Notes under the pieces: model-generated
The model's database searches: none
What the model was told of the DNA's origin: nothing
What the model saw: the letters and a program-made list of their open reading frames with translations, nothing else
Part shown: positions 44,208 to 57,000 of the stretch, piece after piece
How the letters are laid out: the number at the start of each line of letters is the position of its first letter
Numbering within the stretch: the first letter of the stretch is position 1
Source of the DNA: Ampelocalamus luodianensis
Lineage: Eukaryota > Streptophyta > Magnoliopsida > Poales > Poaceae
Direction: 5' to 3'
NCBI GenBank assembly: GCA_036346255.1
Contig: CM070629.1
Span: 48,854,916-48,918,915 of the forward strand
Length of the DNA: 64,000 bases
Program-made: the position numbers and the translations under genes

Positions 44208-44895
44208 AGCTCTTACGCTGGTGAGCTATCTTCAATCTTTCTCGATCATGGCCACTTGCTCTTACGCTTCTTGAATAATGTCGGGCGAATCGAGCGTTCA
44301 TTGTTTCGACCAATTCAACGGGGTTGGCGAGCACGGCCATACAAAGCTTCAAATGGTGACATTTGCGGTCGCTTGATAACTATTGTTGTATGAAAATTCG
44401 CATATGGTAAACTCTTATCCCATCGGCAAAGATTAGCTAGAGCACAAGCTCTCAAAGATATCCTCAATATCGATTGACTCTTTGGTCTGTCCATCTGTTT
44501 GTGGATGATCGCGATGCGAAATTCAGATTGGTACCCAACGCTTCATGCAAACTCGCCAAAAGCGAGGTGAACCGATATCCTCGATCGACACTATCTTCTT
44601 GGGCACTCCATGCAAGCCGACAATTCTTGCCATGTACAATTCCATGGCGATCTCCGAGTCGTGGTTTTGATTGGCGAGAAATGGCGACTTTGGTCAAACG
44701 ATCGACTATTACCCGGATCGAATCGTAACCCGATTGGGTCTTGGGAAAGCGGTGATGAAATCCATTCGATCTCTTCCCACTTCCATTCGGAATCTTGGTG
44801 GTTGCAACAATCTGTTGGTCTCGGTGTTACGCCTTTACCTTCCGGCGGATGTCGCACAAGGCAACGAACTCTGTGACTTCTCGCTTCAAATTGGG
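44208..44895 (-). pseudogene. pol: Gypsy integrase core, frameshifted
   Basis: Several minus frames together give the catalytic core: LTKVAIS and CTWQELSACMECPRR, then SVDRGYRFTS, LHEALGTNLNF and MSPFEALYGRA. In intact relatives these are DRLTKxAHFLP, VSDRGxQFTS, FHPQTDGQTERVNQ and MSPFEALYGRRCRTP. The first and second catalytic aspartates can be placed. The HPQTDGQ segment survives only as IHKQMDRPKSQS. At least five frameshifts in 690 bp. Confidence 0.75.
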
Positions 44896-45192
44896 TCACC
44901 AAAATTTAGTCTTAACATCCTGGTACATCTTGGTACTTCCAGGGTGAATCGAATACTTCAAGTCATGGGCTTCCTTTAAGATTAGCTGCCTTAGGCCATC
45001 GATATCTGGTACACAGATACGACCATTAACCCAAAGTATGTCCCGAGCATCCTTGGTGAAATCTTTGAATTTCCCTTCTGCCATTTTGACCTTGATGTCT
45101 GACAACACAGGATCCTTTGGTTGCGCTTCACGAATCTGTTTCTCCAAGGTAGCCTGTACCTCTAAATTGGCTACAAATCCTTCGGACACAAC
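44896..45192 (-). pseudogene. pol: Gypsy integrase N-terminal zinc domain
   Basis: Open minus frame reading VVSEGFVANLEVQATLEKQI, DILWVNGRICVPDIDGLRQL and ILKEAHDLKYSIHPGSTKMY, then QDVKTKFW and a stop. This is the H-x..-H half of the HHCC zinc domain (EAHD, IHPGSTKMY) plus the linker from RNase H. The frame breaks at 45192, where the plus-strand LTR begins. Confidence 0.85.
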
Positions 45193-48100
45193 TGTAACAT
45201 CCCAAATTTTGGGCTTGTGTTTCAAATGTAAGAAAATGACTAGAAATTAAAACTTTTTCTTACATCATGTATTTCCTTTGTGTACTGGACAAGTATTGTA
45301 CAAGACTTATGGAAATGCAAAGTCACAAGTCTTTTGATCCAAATCTTGTTCCTTCAAAAACATTCTTGTCAAATGTTGTGATCATCTCCTGGGAATATTT
45401 TCCTAAGTTCTTGGGATGGTATGTGACCCCTCTGAAAAATTTCACAATTTTTAGAAATTGTTTGAATATTTTAGAGGGTAGTCAAACCTGTTTGACTCTC
45501 AGTCAAACCTAAAACCAGTACCTTGTAGAATTTTCGGAGAAAAATACAATGCATAAAAACCTCTGAAAATTTTACACAAGGTCAATGTCCCAGTCAGCAA
45601 GCTCCTGTAAAAATTTCAGAATTTTTGGAGTTATTTTGCTACCCCAAATAAATCCTCAAAAGTCTCAGCATATTTAAAACCTAAAACCAGTTTCACTGTT
45701 CCTTGGGTTGAGTCGGGCTCGAGTCCGAGCCACTTGACTTAGTTGAACCACCTAAGCGCACCGAGCGCGTTTTATAACGCGTGCAATCTCGGCCGTTGGA
45801 ATTAGATCGCTCGGCCCACGTTAGTGCGAGCATTCGGACCATCCGTTGCATTAATCAATGGGACCGTTGGATCTCAATCCAACCGTCTAGATTCGTAAGC
45901 AATCGGATTTGTCCGTGAGCTCTTTTAAATCGCAGCCGTCCATTTCCAATCCAACGGTCACCGTTCGCTTTTCTGTTCTTCTTCCTTCTCTGCTTCTCCG
46001 TGCGCGCGTGCGTTCATGGCAGAGAGAAAGAGAGAGCATGGGGGGCTTGTTGTGTCACTTCGAGCGTGCCTCGTCAACGTCTCTCTGCAAGGCATTTAAT
46101 GCGCAACAGGCTTTCTCCTCCATTGTCACCGTGCTCACTTGCTCCCATCATTTCGTGGTCCACGGCCGCACCATGAACCGAGCTCACCATGGGCTCATGT
46201 TCGCGCTCGTAACCCTAATCCTTTCCCTTTATATTGCCCCTTAGCTCCTCACGGTGTTCCGTTACACCACACTTTGCTCTTCTCGGTGTTTGAGCGGCAA
46301 AACCACTTCACACCCTCAAAACACCATTGTTGGCCGTGGAGCTCCAATGTGGATCTTGGTGTCCACTGGTTCACCTTCAATGTTTCTTGCACCCTTTTGA
46401 GCTCCTCAACCTCCTTTATATTTCCCTAACTTGATTTTGGGTTGCATTCACAGAATCACTCAATTTTAAGTTTGGAGATTTTCAGTTGGTTTCACCCCTT
46501 TCTTCTCAGCTCAGTAAGTGGTTCTTTTGCAATTACTTGCTTTTGGAGCCTCTTTGAGCTATAATGAAGTGTGGTGGTGATTTGGTTCCACTCATTTTGC
46601 TCGAAACTCATCTTCCACTTCGTCTTCTTGGCTCAGGTGGACTTCATCGTGTTCAAGTCTTCCCAGGCCATCTTTGGAGCTCCTCTCGGTTAAGGTAGCT
46701 CCTATAGCCCCTAGAAGTCATGGCACTCGCTTCCTTGGACCGCAGGAGCATCTTGCTATTTTCATGTTTTGCCGTGTCGGCCTCCTTCTTTGTTTTCCGG
46801 CTCATGGCATTCCGAACCTCATGCGGCGAGAGTCATCAACTATTGGTCCGCAACACTATTGCGAACCCATTTTGATAGTTTGTGGCGCCGCGACCGGAGT
46901 CGCCGGCGACAAGCCGGCAAAGCCACTCGGGTTTGTCAGTTGAGAAGCTCCGTTTTCGTCAGATAATTAGGACACATTTTATGTTTAATGATTGCCAATC
47001 GGTAGAGCATTAATGGTGTCTTAATCGCCTAATGTCTCAACGACATGTGGGTCCATCCCCTTAAATCACCCGGCTTTTATCAGTGCGTTTAGGCATCATT
47101 AAGGCTAATCATGGGTTAATTAAAGTGTCGGCACTATTGGCTGTCGGAAATAACCCCCTGTGCCACTGCCAGGTGGGCCCATAAGCTCAAAACCGAAAAC
47201 CAGAAGTCATTAGGGCTGATTTTGGGTTATTTATTGCTAATCATTGTTAGCAATAAATGTGTCCGAAATTACCTTTTGAGTCAGCGGCAGGTGGGACGCG
47301 AACGCGTGCACGTGTGTTAAATCTCGCATGTGTGACTCTCAGTCACTGACATGCGGCCCCACGTGTCAGCACTCCTAAATGCACTTCAATTTTGGACCGC
47401 CGTCCATTTTGCGATCTGCGGCCCAGATCTTGTATGCATTCGGACCATCCGGTTCCCCTCGTCATTCTTGGCCGTCCATCGCTTGATCTGCGGCGTGATC
47501 ATGCGTGCTGTCGGACCTTCCGCGGAAGTGCCCTCCGTGCCGTTCATCTTGAGATCTCACGGTGTGGCGGCCAAGGCAACCGCACCATCGGTTGCATTCG
47601 TCCTCGTGAGCCGTTGGATCTTGATCCAACGGTGAGCTCTGTTCGAATCGCGCGCGTCGCGCTGTTTCCGTCGTGTGGCTCGTTGGATTTTGCATCAACG
47701 GCCACGGCGTCCACGTCATTTATCTCGGTTGGGTTGGTTTTATTTACGTAAGTATTTATTTATCAGCGAAAATTGTATCAAAACTTTAGAAATTCATAAC
47801 TAATTCAAGATAAATCCTTTTACATGAAACCAAGCTGTAATAAATTTGTTTGACACTAAAGTTTAATATAAAAATGCTTTTAGCTATGTACAGTAGTAGA
47901 AAATTCTGTAATCTTTTATAGCTTGTTTTACGCTATTTTTATATATTCGAATTGTATTAAAACTTGGAAAATGCATATCTTTTACGTATATCTGCGAATT
48001 GTATGATTTTAACTTTGATAAATTTGTTATTAACTAAACTTTAATCTAAAAATGGTGGTAGGCCTAAATCAGCACCAGAAAAATATGTTAGTAGATTTAA

Positions 48101-50215
48101 CCTTATTAGTAGCACTTAAAAATCCATTTAATTATGTAATAGACACCAGTAATTCCCTGTAAATCCTAAAAATAGAAATTTGATGTTAGGAAATCCCTCT
48201 GTTATCATACTATAATGTGAAATAGGCTTTGCACATGTTTATATTTCTGGAAAGTGCATTATGCTAGTTTTGCATCTTAGAAAAATCATAACTAAATCAT
48301 TTTAACTCCAAATGACCTGAAATTTTATATGGGTTACCTCTATACCAGTAGGTAGCTACCATAAAATTTCAGCTTCAAATCTTTCTAAAAATATTTTTGC
48401 TACAGTGCTAATTATGGTAGAAAATGAGTTCTTAGGTAATATCTTTTGCACCACAAATCCAAATTAGGTTTTCAGTTTCTATGTCTAGGTATCTTCGTAT
48501 TTCACCTTGTGTATAAGTTTAAATCGCATTTGGATAATTTTGCTTGCTCTTTTGTTAAGTGTTGCTAGTCTTATTGGTTGTTCTTGGTTCTTTTGCCTTT
48601 GCGCTTAGGATTCGACATTTGCGGTAATCCAGAAGCGACCCTCCACAACAGTTTGAGCAACGGCAAGAAGGCAAGCGGTTTGATCATGTTAATCCCAGTA
48701 TTTTAAGTATTTATGTTGATTACAAATTCTATGTATGCATTGCTACTTTGTGTTAATAGTTGGCCTAGTAGATGCATTCCTTAGCAAATGATTATCCTCT
48801 ACTACCATGAGCCTAGGTTCTTGGCTGTGATTTAGAGTTCATGGATGGGCTCTTGTCACTTAGTAGTTGCGAATTAATTGCTTAGCCATGCTTAGCCGGT
48901 AGAAATGGGCGGTTATCGACTTGTCGATAACCTTGATCACATCAAACTTATTATGATTATGATTTCCACCTTGTGCTATGTCTACTTATGAAAACTAAAG
49001 CTGAAAACAAAATGATTTAGACTTGGGCACAATGGTATGATGGTGTGATTTTGGGTGTGGTGGAATGGTGCCCGGTCAACAAGGACCGAACATCTTGTTA
49101 CACTAAACCAAGCATTTTAGCGTGCTAACCACATTAGAGGTATGGGACCTCTCTTGACTTAGTACTTTGGCGTGTATTGGCTCCGAGTCGCGGGAGTCGC
49201 GGGAGGGATGGTGTTGGGAGCATTGTAGTGTCAGAAAGACTTCACCGTGATGGGATTTGTTGTCTTTCGACTTGCAATGTAAGCATATGGGTTTCTATCC
49301 ATATGAGCGGCTCGTAGTTAATACACAAGATTGGAAATGTCTCGTAGGACTTAGCGTGTGCAGCATACCTTGATAGTGTGCTTGTGGCTTGAAGGCGATG
49401 CAAGTGTGGGTACATTGGTACACTCTGCGAGTTAAAACTATTGAATAGCCTCGTCTAGGTTATGGACACGCTTGGCAAGGTCTTTCAAGAGTTAGACTAC
49501 AACCTTTTAAATTAAAACTTGATGGGTGAGTGCGAATCGAGGATTAGTGCTATGTTGTGGTGGCTATTGGGATAGTCACTTCCGGTGGTTACTTGTATGT
49601 ATCTTTACTTACTTGTTACTTTGATAACAAAGCAGTTTGCAAACTTGCTTTTAAATGTATTCTGATGTGCAAATAAAGTTGGCTTCATGCAAAATGAGAC
49701 ATACAACCTCCACCTAAATAAGCTTGCATGTAGTTTATGAATAGGTGCTGCTATTCCACACGTCGATCTTGCGGGTACAAAGACAATCTTTGTACTCGGA
49801 TGCTATGCTTAATTGTTACATTGCGAGAGGAAGAAGGTGAGCACGAGGGCCTCACTTTTGTGAGTGTGTTGTGGTAGCTTGGGCGACTAGCTTAGCGGCC
49901 GGTCGGTTGCCTTGTGGGTGTATGGCTAACCTGGTCGACTTTTGTTCTAGCCATCTTATGGCACCTTTGCTTCATTGTCATTCTTGTATATTGTTCTATT
50001 TGGCGGTCGGCTCTCTTTTGTAATAACTTTACTTTATGTATGTCGTTGTTGAACTTAGTAATTTTTGTTGTATGGAAACGATGTGTAATTTTGTGATGAT
50101 GTGCATATGCTGCAGTGCAGGAAGCATATGTCCATCGAGGCTTAGAATGTTTAGTTAGTAACACTAGAACCATTTGGAGGTTAAGTGTTACTAGTTAAAT
50201 ATTCGGGTCCTCACA
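45193..50215 (+). repeat. First LTR of the plus-strand gypsy element
   Basis: 5023 bp, longer than the 3840-bp internal region. It holds AT-rich ends and a GC-rich centre. TTTATATTG at about 46229 is a possible TATA box, with the same sequence near 55099 in the second LTR. Short ORFs inside (45909-46244 and others) recur in the second LTR but encode nothing recognisable. Confidence 0.93.
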
Positions 50216-50218
50216 AAG

Positions 50219-50231
50219 TTGGTATCGAGCC
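50219..50231 (+). other. Primer-binding site (tRNA-Met)
   Basis: TTGGTATCGAGCC three bases after the LTR end. The second copy at 59136-59150 reads TTGGTATCAGAGCC, the intact form, so this one lacks CA of a CAG. Confidence 0.85.
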
Positions 50232-50821
50232 ATCTTGACCAGTAAAAACCCTAGCTTGGTCGCTTTTAGAATATTTTGAAAACTTACTTTCAAAGGTTTG
50301 TAAAACTTAAGTAAGTTCTCTAATTTTTCTCCTTACTGTCTTAGCTTGCTCATCTCACCTTACTCTCACTTAAGTTTGAAAAAGTTGTTCCTCTCTTCCT
50401 TTCAAAAATTAGCCTCTATCGATTAACTTGGTTTTGGGAGAACCATGAGAGCTTGGAGAAAGGAATTTGGACGGCTAGCTAGTGGTGAGTAATTAAGGTA
50501 GGACATGAGAGGTAAATACAACTAAAATTTGTGGGAATGAAAGGGTAAGAAGTGATATGAGATTAGCTAATGCCTATACTCTATTAGGTGGTTATACCTT
50601 GATTTTTGGACTGTTTTTGAGCTAGAACTTAGTGCTGAAATTTTGGGTCTTCTTAAACGATTGCTCGTTCTTCCATACGGGTTAGTCGTTTCAGGAAGTC
50701 GATTTGGTGATTTTGGTCCGGTGCTCTTGGTGGTTATCCCTGAGCCCTTTTTTTTTGAGTTTGGATTTCGTTGCTTTCTTTTTATCTTGGGCTTGTAGCT
50801 AACTTATCTTAGTGAATCAGG

Positions 50822-51780
50822 ATGGCTGGTGGGACATGTAGCGGCCGGAATCAGCCGGGTAGTGCCGATGAGGAACTTCCCCCTCCTCCGACCATGGCGG
50901 AAGTCCTCATGCGGTCGAGCAATGTCGTTCGGAGGACCGTAGGGTGTTGGAGGTTATCGCGAAACACCTCCACTCCCTCCGGTGCCTCTGGATCTGAGGT
51001 GGTCACCGATCTCGTGGGGACTTGCGGAGTTCCTCGTGCTCGACCTCCTACCTTCTCCGGTCAGAGATCCCTTGGGCCTTGAGCGGTGGCTGCGTCGATT
51101 GAGCGAGCTCAACGTTGCTCGATGCCGAGGCGGGGCGGGCACTTTTCGCATCTCATCGGTGGAGGGTGCGGCATTCTCATGGTGGGAGAACTTCCTCGCC
51201 ATGCGACTGCGGGACACGTGGTCTCGTGGGAGGAGTTCGGTCGACTTTCCGTCGGGCCCATGTCCTGCCGGCTGATGAAGTCAAGAAGAAGGAGTTCCTT
51301 GCGCTCAAGCAGCGCAAATCGCGGATCGAGTACCTCCATGAGTTCAACCATTTGGCGAGTGCGCTCTGCCGAGGTGGCCAGCGATGAGGCCAGCGGGAGA
51401 AGTTCATGGAGGGCTTGTGCGAGGAGCTTGGGATAAGCTCTCTATTGTGGACTTCCCGACTTCGGACCTTGGTGGACAAGGCCATCATCGCGAGCACAAG
51501 GCGAGGCGCTGGCGAGTCATAGCGCAAGTGGGAGGCCCGGTGCCTGCACAGTGGCCTCGTTCGTCCCGAGTTGGGCCTACACGGTGGCCCGTTCTTTAGC
51601 TTCACCACCGCCGAGGCCTTGGCACCGACTCCACGTCCTCCGCGGCCGTGACTCGATCGCGTGCACTGCGACCCAGCGGGGTGTTCCCGCAACCCGCGCC
51701 GGCGTCACACCGCTTCTCGCCACAACAAGGGCCACTACGCGTAGTTGTCCTAAGAAGATGGGCGGCCCCTCGTCCTAATG
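50822..51780 (+). pseudogene. gag: Gag of the plus-strand gypsy element, copy 1
   Basis: Starts MAGGTCSGRNQPGSADEEL and PPPPTMAEVLM, then slips out of frame within 30 codons. Later frames give FASHRWRVRHS, LPADEVKKKEFLALKQ and YLHEFNHLA (the retrotransposon Gag capsid-like domain). A damaged zinc knuckle, GHYA then CPKK, ends it at about 51755. Aligned by eye with copy 2 (59742 on), most frameshifts are one- or two-base gaps in CAG, CTG or CCGG surroundings. Confidence 0.8.
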
Positions 51781-51789
51781 GAGGGCGCG

Positions 51790-52669
51790 GCGGGAGTGGT
51801 CACCCACCCGACCGAAGACCGGGCTTGGGGCGGCGAGTCAACCATATCTCGGTGAGGAGGCACAGAGGCGCCCGGCGTGGTGTTGGATACGCTCCTTGTT
51901 AATTTGCATCTGCTACGATTTTATTTGACTCTGGAGCTTAGCATTCTTTTATTTCGAGGTCTTTTCTTTGTTGATTGTGGACTTCTTTGTGTTCCTCAGG
52001 GATTCCACTGCTCATTCGCTCTCGGGTTGGAAATGAGAGTGACCAAGTATCTTGGGATGTTCCTATCCACATCGAAGGAGTGAGATTCTTGGCGAATCTC
52101 ATCTGCTTTCGACTCGCGCGCTTGGATGTGATTCTTGGCATGGATTGGTTGTCCCAACACTTGGGGCCGTCGATTGTGCCAGGAAGATTGTCTACCTCAC
52201 CAGTCCTTCAGGTGAACAGGTTGGGTTTTCGCCACAGTTGCGAGAGCCCCATCTTTATGTCCTTGAAGCAAAGCCAGCATTGGAGATTCGCGATGTCCCC
52301 ACTGTGTGTGACTTCGCGGATGTCTTTCCTGAAGACTTGCCCGGGATGCCTCCTGTTCGAGATCTGGAGTTTGTGATAGAGTTGCTGCCCGGTACCGCCC
52401 CTATTTCTAAGAGGCCGTATCGCATGCCTCCTAATGAGTTGGAGTTGATCAAGGACTACGACGTGGGCATTCAGTACCATCCGGGCAAGGCCAATGTCGT
52501 TGCAGATGCACTCAGTCGGAAGGTGTATTGTAACATGTTGATGCTCGGGAGCGGCGACCTACCCTCATTTCGAAATTCGGCGCCTCAATTTGGGTTTGAT
52601 CGAGCACGGTTCTCTTGCTACATTGGTTGTGCAACCAACCTTGGTGGACCAAATCAAGGCAGCGCGTGA
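51790..52669 (+). pseudogene. pol: Protease fused to the end of RNase H; reverse transcriptase deleted
   Basis: The protease site is readable as ILFDSGA with a frame break (51921-51938), followed by VPIHIEGVRFLANLI and LDVILGMDWLSQHLG. From 52052 one frame is open for 205 codons: DFADVFPEDLPGMPPVRDLE, then APISKRPYRMPPNELELI and KDYDVGIQYHPGKANVVADA. Normally about 430 residues of reverse transcriptase and RNase H lie between PPNEL and ELIKDYD. Here they are missing and the two sides join in frame at a GAGTTG-GAGTTG repeat (52436-52447). LSRK and the linker follow, then a stop. Confidence 0.85.
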
Positions 52670-52779
52670 CGGATGTTGGCTGAGTCAAATCAGCGAGAAC
52701 ATCAAGGATGGGATAGCCAAGTGCTTTTGGAGGGCGAGCATGGCGTTGTGTGGTTTGGACGGCGTCTTGTGATTCCTAA

Positions 52780-53560
52780 GGTCATGGAATTGCGAATTTG
52801 ATTCTCATGAAGCCCATGATTCTCCTTTGTCTATTCACCCGGGGCTACCAAGATGTATCGGGACCTTCGTCGAAGATACGTGGACCGAATGAAGCGTGAG
52901 ATTGCCAAGTTCGTTGCGAGTGCGATGTGTCTTTGTCGTGTGAAGGTGAGCATCGGCGTCAGCGAGTCTTCTTGACCTTTGCGGTGCGAGTGGAAGTGGG
53001 ATTCGTTGGCATGGACTTCATCACGGATTGCCCGCTCGTCCAAAGGAATGATGCTATTTGGGTCGTGATCGACGAGTTGACTAAAGTGGCACATTTCCTT
53101 CTGTCAAGACTCGGCCGTGTGGGGCCTTTGGCGAACTTTATGTCTCGAGGATTGTGAGTCTTCACGGTGTACGAAGACGATTATTTCGATCGTGGTGCAC
53201 TTTTCACCTCGCGGTTTTGGCATAGTCTGCAGAGGCTATGGGGACCCGCCTTCATTTAAAGACACCTTTCATCCTCGGTGATGGTGGACGGGCGAGTCAA
53301 CCAAGTGTTGGAAGATATGCTCGTGCTTGTGTTCTTTCCTATGGGAAGAAGTGGGAGAAATGCCTACCATTTCTTTGAGTTCTCCTACAACAACGACTTT
53401 CGAGCCGATCTTGGCATGGCACCATTTGAGGCTTTGTATGGGAGGAGATGCAGAACCCCATTGAACTGGTCGAGAGCGGCGGCGGCGGTTTTGGCCCGAG
53501 TTGATCAATGAGGCGAAGTCAAGTTCGATTGATCGCGAGCATCTGCGCGCGGCCCGATCC
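52780..53560 (+). pseudogene. pol: Integrase of the plus-strand gypsy element
   Basis: Frames give RRYVWT, CLCRVKAEHRR (zinc CxxC region, first Cys pair damaged), VGMDFITDCPLVQRNDAIWV and VIDELTKVAHFL (first catalytic Asp). Then VNQVLEDMLVLVF and FEFSYNNDFRADLGMAPFEA, LYGRRCRTPLNW. The segment around the second Asp (53160-53270) is unreadable. Multiple frameshifts. Confidence 0.8.
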
Positions 53561-53595
53561 AGCAAAAGAGCTATGCGGATCGTCGTCGCCGTGAG

Positions 53596-54018
53596 TTGAG
53601 CTTTGAGCCCAATGACTTTGTGTATCTCAAAGTCTCACCCTTGAAGGGCCATCGCGTTTTGGCATCAAGGGCAAGTTGGCTCCTCGATATGTTGGGCCTT
53701 ACCGCATCGTCGAGAGAGTTGGGGCGATTGCATCTGATTGGAGCTACCACTGCACTTGAGGTGTGCATGATGTGTTCCATGTTTCACACCAAGAAGTGCC
53801 TCCGTGTCGACCGAGAAACTCCGTTGGAAGCTCTCGATGTGCAAGAGGATTTGACCTACGCGAGCATCTGTTCGTATTCTTGAGGAATCGAGCGGAGAAC
53901 AAGGAACCGTGTCATCAAGTTCCTTAAAGTTCGGTGGTCAAACCATTACGAAGATGAGGCAACTTGGGAGCGAGAAGATCGCCTTCGTGCAGATTTTCCT
54001 TCTTTCTTCTCAGAGTAA
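53596..54018 (+). pseudogene. pol: Integrase C-terminus with chromodomain-like tail
   Basis: FEPNDFVYLKVSPLKGHRVL, then FHTKKCLRVDRETPLEALDV and QEDLTYA. In the last frame, VIKFLKVRWSNHYEDEATW then EREDRLRADFPSFFSE and TAA at 54016-54018. The tail matches the chromodomain-like end of Tekay/Del integrases, thought to guide insertion to heterochromatin. Frameshifted between about 53700 and 53905. Confidence 0.8.
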
Positions 54019-54039
54019 ACGGAATCTCGGTCGAGATTC

Positions 54040-54055
54040 TTGTAAGAGGGAGAGT
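54040..54055 (+). other. Polypurine tract of the plus-strand gypsy element
   Basis: TTGTAAGAGGGAGAGT immediately before the second LTR TGTAACATCCC. Confidence 0.8.
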
Positions 54056-57000
54056 TGTAACATCCCAAATTTTGGGCTTGTGTTTCAAATGTAAGAAAAT
54101 GACTAGAAATTAAAACTTTTTCTTACATCATGTATTTCCTTTGTGTACTGGACAAGTATTGTACAAGACTTATGGAAATGCAAAGTCACAAGTCTTTTGA
54201 TCCAAATCTTGTTCCTTGAAAAACATTCTTGTCAAATGTTGTGATCATCTCCTGGGAATATTTTCCTAAGTTCTTGGGATGGTATGTGACCCCTCTGAAA
54301 AATTTCACAATTTTTAGAAATTGTTTGAATATTTTAGAGGGCAGTCAAACCTGTTTGACTCTCAGTCAAACCTAAAACCAGTACCTTGTAGAATTTTCGG
54401 AGAAAAATACAATGCATAAAAACCTCTGAAAATTTTACACAAGGTCAATGTCCCAGTCAGCAAGCTCCTGTAAAAATTTCAGAATTTTTGGAGTTATTTT
54501 GCTACCCCAAATAAATCCTCAAAAGTCTCAGCATATTTAAAAACCTAAAACCAGTTTCACTGTTCCTTGGGTTCGAGTCGGGCTCGAGTCCGAGCCACTT
54601 GACTTGGTTGAACCACCTAACTGCACCGAGCCGCGTTTTATAACGCGCGTGCAATCTCAGCCGTTGGAATTAGATCGCTCGGCCCACGTTCGTGCGAGCA
54701 TTCGGACCATCCGGCTGCATTAATCAATTGGGACCGTTGGATCTCAATCCAACCGTCTAGATTTCTGTAAGCAATCGGACTGTCCGGCGAGCTCTTTTAA
54801 ATCGCAGCCGTCCATTTCCAATCCAACGGTCACCGTTAAGCTTTTACGTTCTTCTTCCTTCTCTGCTTCTCCGTGCGCGCGTGCGTTCATGGCAGAGAGA
54901 AAGAGAGAGCATGGGGGGCTTGTTGTGTCACTTCGAGCGTGCCTCGTCAACGTCTCTCTGCAAGGCATTTAATGCGCAACAGGCTTTCTCCTCCATTGTC
55001 ACCGTGCTCACTTGCTCCCATCATTTCGTGGTCCACGGCCGCACCATGAACCGAGCTCACCATGGGCTCATGTTCGCGCTCGTAACCTAATCCTTTCCTT
55101 TATATTGCCCCTTAGCTCCTCACGGTGTTCCGTTACACCACACTTTGCTCTTCTCGGTGTTTGAGCAAGCAAAACCACTTCACACCCTCAAAACACCATT
55201 GTTGGCCGTGGAGCTCCAATGTGGATCTTGGTGTCCACGGTTCACCTTCAATGTTTCTTGCACCCTTTTGAGCTCCTCAACCTCCTTTATATTTCCCTAA
55301 CTTGATTTTGGGTTGCATTCACAGGAATCACTCAATTTTAAGTTTGGAGATTTTGAGTTGGTTTCACCCCTTTCTTCTCCAGCTCAGTAAGTGGTTCTTT
55401 TGCAATTACTTGCTTTTGGAGCCTCTTTGAGCTATAATGAAGCTGTGGTGGTGATTTGGTTCCACTCATTTTGCTCGAAACCTCATCTTCCACCGTCTTC
55501 TTCGGCTCGGTGGACTTCATCGTGTTCAAGTCTTCCCGGCCATCTTTGGAGCTCCTCTCGGTTAAGGTAGCTCCTATATAGCCCCTAGAAGTCATGGCAC
55601 TCGCTTCCTTGGACCGCATGTGGAGCATCTTGCTATTTTCATGTTTTGCCGTGTCGGCCTCCTTCTTTGTTTTCGGCTCATGGCGTTCCGAACCTCCACG
55701 CGGCGAGGTCATCATCGTTGAGTCCGCAACACTATTGCGAACCCATTTTGATAGTTTGTGGCGCGCGCGCGATCGAGTCGCCGGCGACAAGCCGGCAAAG
55801 CCACTCGGGTTTGTCAGTTGAGAAGCTCCGTTTTCGTCAGATAATTAGGACACATTTAATGTTTAATGATTGCCAATCAGTAGAGCATTAATGGTGTCTT
55901 AATCTGGCCTAATGTCTCACTGACATGTGGGTCCAGCCCCCTTAAATCACCCGCTGGCTTTTATCCGTGCGTTTAGGCATCATTAAGGCTAATCATGGGT
56001 TAATTAAAGTGTCGGCACTATTGGCTGTCGGAAATAACCCCCTGTGCCACTGCCAGGTGGGCCCATAAGCTCAAAACCGAAAACCAGAAGTCATTAGGGC
56101 TGATTTTGGGTTATTTATTGCTAATCATTGTTAGCAATAAATGTGTCCGAAATTACCTTTTTGAGTCACTGACAGGTGGGACCGCGGGCACTGTGCACGT
56201 GTGTTAAATCTCGCATGTGTGACTCTCAGTCACTGACATGCGGCCCCACGTGTCAGCACTCCTAAATGCACTTCAATTTTGGACCGCCGTCCATTTTGCG
56301 ATCTGCGGCCCAGATCTTGTATGCATTCGGACCATCCGGTTCCCCTCGTCATTCTTGGCCGTCCATCGCTTGATCTGCGGCCCTGATCATGCGTGCAATC
56401 GGACCTTCCGACCGGAAGTGCTCTCCGTGCCGTTCATCTTGAGATCTACGGCTGTGAGCGGCCAAGGCAACCACACCATCCGGTTGCATTCGTCCTCGTG
56501 AGCCGTTGGATCTTGATCCAACGGTGAGCTCCTGTTTCGAATCGCGCGCGTGCGCTGTTTTCCGTGCGTGTGGCTCGTTGGATTTTGCATCAACGGCCCA
56601 CGAGCGTCCACGTCATTTATCTCCGGTTGGGTTGGTTTTTATTTCTGTAAGTATTTATTTATCAACTGAAAATTGTATCAAAACTTTAGAAATTCATAAC
56701 TAATTCAAGATAAATCCTTTTTACATGAAACCAACTGTAATAAATTTGTTTGACACTAAAGTTTAATATAAAAATGCTTTTAGCTATGCTTCTGTAGTAG
56801 AAAATTCTGTAATCTTTTATAGCTTGTTTTCTGCTATTTTTATATATTCCAGAATTGTATTAAAACTTGGAAAATGCATATCTTTTTCTGTATATCTGCG
56901 AATTGTATGATTTTAACTTTGATAAATTTGTTATTAACTAAACTTTAATCTAAAAATGGTGGTAGGCCTAAATCAGCACCAGAAAAATATGTTAGTAGAT

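Noticed and set aside
45909..46429. ORFs of 96-111 codons repeated in the second LTR
   Set aside because: Their recurrence reflects LTR duplication; frames are disrupted by small indels between the two copies and no domain is recognised.
47462..47719. 85-codon minus-strand ORF
   Set aside because: Antisense to LTR sequence; the second LTR has it altered, and no protein similarity is apparent.
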